DNA of 64,000 nt from contig NMRB01000179.1 of the NCBI GenBank assembly GCA_002633025.1, positions 307,984-371,983 on the forward strand. Direction: 5' to 3'. Under the pieces are notes generated by a model. The model saw only the letters and a program-made list of their open reading frames with translations, was not told where the DNA came from and did not search any database. The translations under genes and the position numbers were made by a program. The stretch comes from Notospermus geniculatus. Lineage: Eukaryota; Nemertea; Pilidiophora; Heteronemertea; Lineidae. Positions 58,997 through 64,000 of the stretch are shown here, in pieces (position 1 is the first letter of the stretch; the number at the start of each line of letters is the position of its first letter).

Positions 58997-60242
58997 ATGA
59001 CTGACCCGTACATAACGCTTGATCTCCCCCATGGAGCATCGGATGAGGAAATATACAAAGCATACAGAAAACTTGTTAGGCAGTGGCATCCTGATAAAAA
59101 TGCGTCTCCAGAGGCAAAGACTAGATTTCAAGAAATTAAACGTGCCTTTGAAACTTTGTCTGACCCGGTGAAACGTCTTGCTTGGGAGTTCAATGATGTG
59201 TTCTCTGATCAAGGTGCAAGATTGAAAAAAGGGAAGTCGGTTGGTTCAGAACTGGTCGTAAGGCGAACGGATACTGCTTGCGTGAGTACAGGATCGGATG
59301 GATTTTCTTGGACAGCCTGGGCAGAGAGTGAGGATTTTAGCCAAAAGTTGGAAAAACCTGCAACCACCCCATCCAGCAGCAGATCACAAGGAAAACAGTC
59401 TTCAGATTTTGATTCCACTGACAATGTTACGCCCTCTCCTCGTCCTGCAAGTTCATCAAGCAGTGACAAACGTACAGCTTTTTCGTTCTTATCAAATGGC
59501 AAATCTGTATTCCAAGGGGCATCACCCGCAACATCCTCGTCCTCGAAGCTGACTCAACCTGGCAAGACACCACTTACTAGCTATGAACCTCCAAAGGGCA
59601 GCTCGATTTTTGACACCAAACACAAACCTGATAGTAGCCCTGCTGCCAGTCCTCTGACTGCCAAATCCAAAGTCAACCCCCTTCCCAATACTGAATCAAA
59701 GTATAAGTCAACAGGGTCAGGGTTAGGGTTAGGGTTAGGGTTAGGGTTAGGGTTAGATGTCAAAATGAAATCAACTCCCACTGATCCATATGCCAACACC
59801 AAGGATAGTGAATTGAAGTCAAGTCGACCTGCTCCAACTGTGTCAAGCGCTAAAAGTTGGTTGGAAAAGAACAGTGCAAAGCCAAAGATTGCTACATTAA
59901 AATCTTGCAGTGGATCTAATGGGAAAAGTTCGGAAGACCAGAAAATATGGTCTGCGACAGTGAAAGACATTTTCCGTAACTTCGGTAAGCCGCGATGGGA
60001 TCCAGAAACGGATGAATGGTCACATCGTTTTGTACCTAAATCCAACAGTGCTGTTCGACCGAGTGGTGCTACTGGTGCTGCTATTACTGCAGCACCCAAT
60101 AGGTTCGACACGAAACTGAGCAGCATCATCCGAAAGAGCTCATCCAAAGCAGGAGCAGGGCCGTTGACAACCTACAAGGACACTAGCCGCCATGAGAAGA
60201 AACAGGTGCCCTTTGGCAATGGTCCAGCCAATGTGGAGACTG
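58997..60242 (+). CDS. Gene B exon 1, J domain and low-complexity region
   Basis: A single open exon of 415 codons ending GAGACTG|GTGAGT in phase 1. The J domain has the helix II/III layout [21 protein letters not shown] repeats at 59720-59755 encode Gly-Leu. The exon lies 2.4 kb after gene A stops and splices in frame to the exon at 60607. Confidence 0.92.
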
Positions 60243-63200
60243 GTGAGTCAGCTCTACAGGGTATTTTTTAAACACTCCAAGACAATGGCCGGCAGTCTTC
60301 ACTAGGAGATCAAACAGAAGATTTTTCACTGGGGTATAAACTCAGGTCTAGCATCTATGGAGAGTCCAGTGGTGCAGTGGCACTGGCATCAAGACTCATA
60401 GCCAATAGGCCATGGGTTCATACCCATGGGGTTGCCAGTTTATTTCTCTCAACTGCTCTGAAAGAACCAAGTGAAGTGATTCTTGAATTCCCCTGAAAGG
60501 TTTCTGGAAAGACTTCAGGCATAGTTTTCAGGTAGGGTGATACGCTAAGTAGAGTGTTGACTCAGATGATGAACTTCAAACTTTTATCATTCTTTGTCGA
60601 TTTCAGATGCTGGTGACCAGTGGATGGTTGAGGGGCTTACCAGTGACCCTTCACTTGATCTAGCATTCCGATTGGAATTTGAGGAGAAGCAGAGGGCACC
60701 ATACTATCAAAAGATGAAACGAACAAGACGGAGGTTGCCTGCCTATGAAGAAGCTAAGGTGAATTTCTGATGGCCTATGATTTCCATTTCCAAAGCTGGT
60801 ATGTTAACCGAAGTCCAAGAATTTTCAATGAAACATGTTGTGACACGTTGACCTGATGATTCAGTTGTCAGAGTGGCTCAGTGGAATCATTGGTGCTTGC
60901 CACCTCTGAGGTTCTGGGTTCAATCGCCAGTGAGATTGGCTCTTCATATAATAGAGGCTCGTTTTTTCTGGCATTCCAGTTTTGTCCTGCTCTACGTTTA
61001 ATTTGCCCATTGTCTGTAGAGCTAAAAAAGGTGTATTTAGTGCTCTGCTCTGTTTCAGTATTTTTCATTTACTGATACCCTGGCTGTGTATTTTTCTCAT
61101 TTGACCCGAACATGTTGTGTCAATTTCAGAATATTTGTCAGACAATCGACTCTAATCAAGTGACAGTTATAGAGGGCGAGACAGGCTGCGGCAAGACTAC
61201 ACAAATTCCCCAGTTCATACTTGATGACTTCATCACCAGGGGTCAGGGGTCAATGTGTCGTATTGTGTGTACCCAGCCGAGGAGAATCAGTGCTATTACG
61301 GTGAGTTACTGTACGCTACTTTGTCAAAGTTACAAACAATTACCAGTATCTCTCATTTGGTTGTGCCATCCCATAAATTGGTCTACATTACAGATAATCA
61401 TGTGGGTACCTTTCGTTTTAGGGCAGCTTGTGTACCAAACATTTGACTGTTAATTTAGGTGGACGAAAATCTTCAAACTGGTCCTGATCTTCATTTTGTA
61501 ATTTCCAGGTTGGACGTCGAGTAGCCCAGGAAAGAGCTGAAAAATGTGGAGGGATTTACAACACAGTAGGGTACCAGATCAAGCTAGAATCGTAAGTTAA
61601 CCCAAGTTTTCCTGCAACACAGAAAGTATACCCGAAACTCGAAGTACTTGATGTCAGTTTTGGTGTCTACATGTACCGGTACCTTGCAAAATTCAATATG
61701 TGTCTGATAAATGTGATTACTGTCTTTCAGGGAAAGGCCAAGACCAAGAGGATCCATCACATTTTGCACCCCAGGTATTGTGCTCAAGTGGCTAGAGAAT
61801 GATCCGTAAGTTGATGACAGATTTTTTATCGGTCCTTGTGGAACCTATTTGATGTCATCCCGCCTACCAAGGGTTGTGACGTCGCTCCGCCCTCCGACTA
61901 CGCTGTCGTCGTCTGACATAGCCAATACAAGTGGAGTTCTAGGATGATTTGGTATCTGCTTGGCTCTCAGCTATGGCCACTTCCATAAGTGGATATTTCC
62001 CTGTTCAGCATTCACAAACACTTCGGTGCTATTTAGGGTTGTCATGGGGGTGGTCATGCAGTCCTCAGATATTGCACATACAATTCAGGAGGCCGTGTTT
62101 TATTTATCACACCGTTGTGGCATGGATGATTGTTACATAACCTACCTGTCTCAGTTCTTATCAGAGGGATGGCTTGATCAGTCAGGAACCTAAATGTTCG
62201 CTGAACCTTGTCAAATGGCAGATTTCTTTCTTTTCCAGCCTCCTCACCAGTGTCTCTCACCTTATTTTGGATGAGGTCCATGAACGAGAGCTTCACACAG
62301 ATTTCCTCTTGATCATCACAAAGGATATCCTTCCAAGGAGACCAGATCTAAAGCTCGTGCTCATGAGTGCAACATTGAATACCCACCAATTTTCTGAGTA
62401 CTATGGTAGGTAATTTAGTGCTCCTCCTCATGCAGGAGTAGGAATGTGCCATGGTGCCTTGTACCTTGTTCCTTTGCAAGGGTAGGTAAAAGACCCCATC
62501 CAAGTGAGGAACATGAGTAGCTTGAGATGGCCTCCTCCGTACTTATCAGGGCCAATAATGCTATGGCTTCGGCACTGATGGAACAATCAAATACACATTA
62601 GTAAGGGTTTCTTCCCTGTGAAGAATTGACTTCGGGACTTCCAGTATGGTAGCGGTAGGCCTATACCTTCGTACTAGGACAATTAACTGAATGGACATCC
62701 AATATGGTACTCTTCTTTTTCAATTTCAGGTGGCTGTCCAATACTGGAAATTCCAGGCCGCACTTTCCCAGTTGAGGAATATTTTCTGGAGGATGTTGTG
62801 GAGGAACTCTCGTAAGTCTGATTTTACCCAATGCTTTGCCATTATGCGGTACATGACTTTAGATCATGTTCAATGCATGAGTACAGTAGTCAATGACTAT
62901 TTCTTTGTCTTGCAGGTACAGACCAAGAAAGAATTACTCAGGTGGATTGAACGTAAGAGAGAAACTAAGATTTGAAGCCTGGGTTTCCAACTTGAATCCA
63001 ACAAAGTAAGCATTGTTGAAATAATTCTTGTGCCACCGTTCATTTATTTGTGGAAAACCAGATGAGATAAATAGGTCTGCTACTCAACTGATGCCATTCT
63101 GAATTTTGTTGCATACCGAAGGATCAAAAATTGATTGACCCTAGAACATCAGGGACAAAGATTGTTGACACAAGATTCTGAAACTTCAGTTCTGCCACTT

Positions 63201-63744
63201 GTTGTTTTGGCACAGCGACCAGTGCACTGTCTTAGATGCTGCCTGTTAACAGTCCTAGGACATCACGAAGTTTGACGACACAAGCCACAGCCTCGTGTCA
63301 TTATGGGGGACTTCTTCTCTGTGACGTCAAATCTCGTGACGTTCTCGGACCACAGATTGGTGGTGGCCTCTTACGGCAGTAAATTCTCCATTATTAATCA
63401 GAATAACAATTTTTTTTGTATTTCAGGTATAATGTGAACACTCGCACTGTCTTAAAGTCCCTGTACAACAATCGCTGTATCGACCTCGATCTTCTGGTAG
63501 ACCTGATACGGCATATTTCAAGTAATAAGGCTGCAGGGGCGATTCTCGTCTTCATGCCAGGGTGGGAAGAAATCTCAGCCGTCCATGACAAGTTGAATCA
63601 ACAATTGCTCTTCCAGTTGGACAATTTTCGGATTCTACCGTTGCATAGTTCAATGATGTCAACAGAGGATCAGCAGAAGGTCTTTGAACATCCTCCTGAG
63701 GGGGTCAGGAAAATAGTCATTTCAACAAACATTGCTGAGACCAG
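58997..63744 (+). CDS. J-domain/DEAH helicase fusion (gene B, 3' end beyond window)
   Basis: Exons: 58997-60242, 60607-60758, 61130-61300, 61509-61591, 61731-61805, 62239-62405, 62730-62811, 62916-63005, 63427-63744. All are GT-AG with compatible phases, about 795 residues so far. Residues 1-70 form a J domain with the catalytic HPD tripeptide at 31-33 (J domains stimulate Hsp70 ATPase). A Ser/Pro/Lys-rich region follows, with a (Gly-Leu)6 run, and then a conserved-looking block around [19 protein letters not shown] (about residues 315-345). The helicase core has Walker A GETGCGKT (482-489), DEVH (587-590), SAT, LVFMPGW and STNIAET, all DHX36-like. An in-frame TGA at 58982-58984 supports the start. 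J domain plus DEAH/RHA helicase is not an arrangement I know from model animals. The likely role is RNA or G-quadruplex remodelling with chaperone recruitment, but this is inference. Confidence 0.85.
59714..59755 (+). repeat. Telomere-like GGGTTA array inside coding exon
   Basis: Seven GGG tracts at exact 6-nt spacing: one GGGTCA then six GGGTTA. This is the vertebrate-type telomeric hexamer, on the sense strand, translated as Gly-Ser then (Gly-Leu)6. It could form a G-quadruplex in the mRNA. Confidence 0.97.
60366..60445 (+). mobile_element. tRNA-like SINE fragment
   Basis: A-box-like TGGTGCAGTGG and B-box-like GGTTCATACCC at tRNA-like spacing in gene B intron 1. Confidence 0.35.
60607..60758 (+). 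CDS. Gene B exon 2, linker to helicase
   Basis: Encodes [20 protein letters not shown]...[19 protein letters not shown], homologous to gene A exon 2. Phase 1 in, phase 0 out. It links the J-domain exon to the helicase in one frame. Confidence 0.85.
60868..60940 (+). mobile_element. tRNA-derived SINE-like element
   Basis: A-box TGGCTCAGTGG (60874-60884) and B-box GGTTCAATCGC (60917-60927) in gene B intron 2. Tail boundaries are not resolved. Confidence 0.55.
61130..61300 (+). CDS. Gene B exon 3, Walker A
   Basis: Encodes [20 protein letters not shown]...[14 protein letters not shown]. Motifs I and Ia. 171 nt, phase 0. Confidence 0.96.
61509..61591 (+). CDS. Gene B exon 4
   Basis: Encodes [15 protein letters not shown]...VGYQIKLE, similar to DHX36 VAERVAAERAESCG. 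83 nt, same as gene A. Confidence 0.93.
61731..61805 (+). CDS. Gene B exon 5
   Basis: Encodes [20 protein letters not shown]. 75 nt, same as gene A. Confidence 0.93.
62239..62405 (+). CDS. Gene B exon 6, DEVH box
   Basis: Encodes [19 protein letters not shown]...[11 protein letters not shown]. 167 nt, same as gene A. The box is DEVH rather than DEIH. Confidence 0.96.
62730..62811 (+). CDS. Gene B exon 7
   Basis: Encodes [20 protein letters not shown]. 82 nt, same as gene A. Confidence 0.93.
62916..63005 (+). CDS. Gene B exon 8, linker
   Basis: Encodes [20 protein letters not shown]... between the RecA domains. Phases fit (2 in, 2 out). 12 nt longer than in gene A. Confidence 0.85.
63427..63744 (+). 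CDS. Gene B exon 9, RecA2
   Basis: Encodes [12 protein letters not shown]...[13 protein letters not shown]...[14 protein letters not shown]...[13 protein letters not shown]. The exon ends ACCAG|GTTAGT in phase 2. The motif VI and C-terminal exons lie beyond the window. Confidence 0.95.
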
Positions 63745-64000
63745 GTTAGTACCAGTAAGGTTTTCCCCCATAATTTCAGGTGCAGATCCAGAGTGGTGCC
63801 CTGGGCACTTGCCTGACCTCTCCTTTTGGCCACCAAATTTGTAAAATTGACCGTGAAATAGGAGCAGTCAGCCGCGCATATTGCTAACAGATGGCAGCAC
63901 AGTCTTAGCGGACCAAATGTACAGGAAATCTATTATGATCGCTGCTCGATCGATAATGACTGGGTCCGCTAGATGCATTGAATTGGGCCCTAGTGACACC

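Noticed and set aside
59209-59502. 97-codon minus-strand open frame
   Set aside because: Antisense shadow of the J-domain exon.
59714-59755. True internal telomere or chromosome-fusion site
   Set aside because: Only seven hexamers, embedded in an open coding frame with no degenerate telomeric flanks.
59581-60147. 188-codon minus-strand open frame with (Asn-Pro)n
   Set aside because: It is the antisense shadow of the J-domain exon. The Asn-Pro run is the reverse complement of the GGGTTA array.

Overview
The window is animal (metazoan) nuclear DNA. It has split genes with GT-AG introns, long introns full of short inverted-repeat transposons, tRNA-derived SINE-like elements and AT-rich spacers. 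The gene content (one calsyntenin, two DHX36-type helicases) and the dense MITE-like hairpins suggest a marine invertebrate, either a lophotrochozoan such as a mollusc or brachiopod or an invertebrate deuterostome. I cannot decide which from sequence alone. No prokaryotic or viral genes were seen.

Layout: (1) 545-2206, minus strand: a two-exon candidate gene with a PAN/apple-like cysteine motif followed by about 336 residues I do not recognise. (2) 8823-36379, plus strand: a calsyntenin gene lacking its 5' exons. The 13 distinct exons seen encode about 899 residues: cadherin repeats, a laminin-G-like domain, a transmembrane helix and a cytoplasmic tail with two kinesin-light-chain-binding W-acidic motifs. 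Its introns, one about 13 kb long, are loaded with MITEs and contain a 291-bp sequencing gap. (3) 36380-48168: 3' UTR and intergenic repeats, including a roughly 2.5-kb tandem duplication whose two copies each carry a 111-bp near-perfect palindrome. (4) 48169-56632, plus: a DEAH/RHA helicase (DHX36-like), complete at both ends but lacking about 130 residues next to a single N. (5) 58997 to the window end, plus: a second DHX36-like helicase whose first coding exon is a 415-residue J-domain (DnaJ) region spliced in frame to the helicase. That exon contains an in-frame telomere-like GGGTTA array.

The two helicases are tandem paralogues in head-to-tail order. Every shared splice site is in the same phase and most exon lengths are identical. 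The most interesting biology is the J-domain/DEAH-helicase fusion together with the G-quadruplex-prone array in its own coding sequence, because DHX36 is the known G-quadruplex resolvase.

An assembly caution runs through the window. Four of the six isolated N characters lie exactly at the right-hand end of a duplicated segment (6818, 25307, 32581, 40839). A fifth (55250) sits where helicase exons are missing. This looks like unmerged haplotype overlaps rather than true duplication, and it affects the calsyntenin and helicase models.
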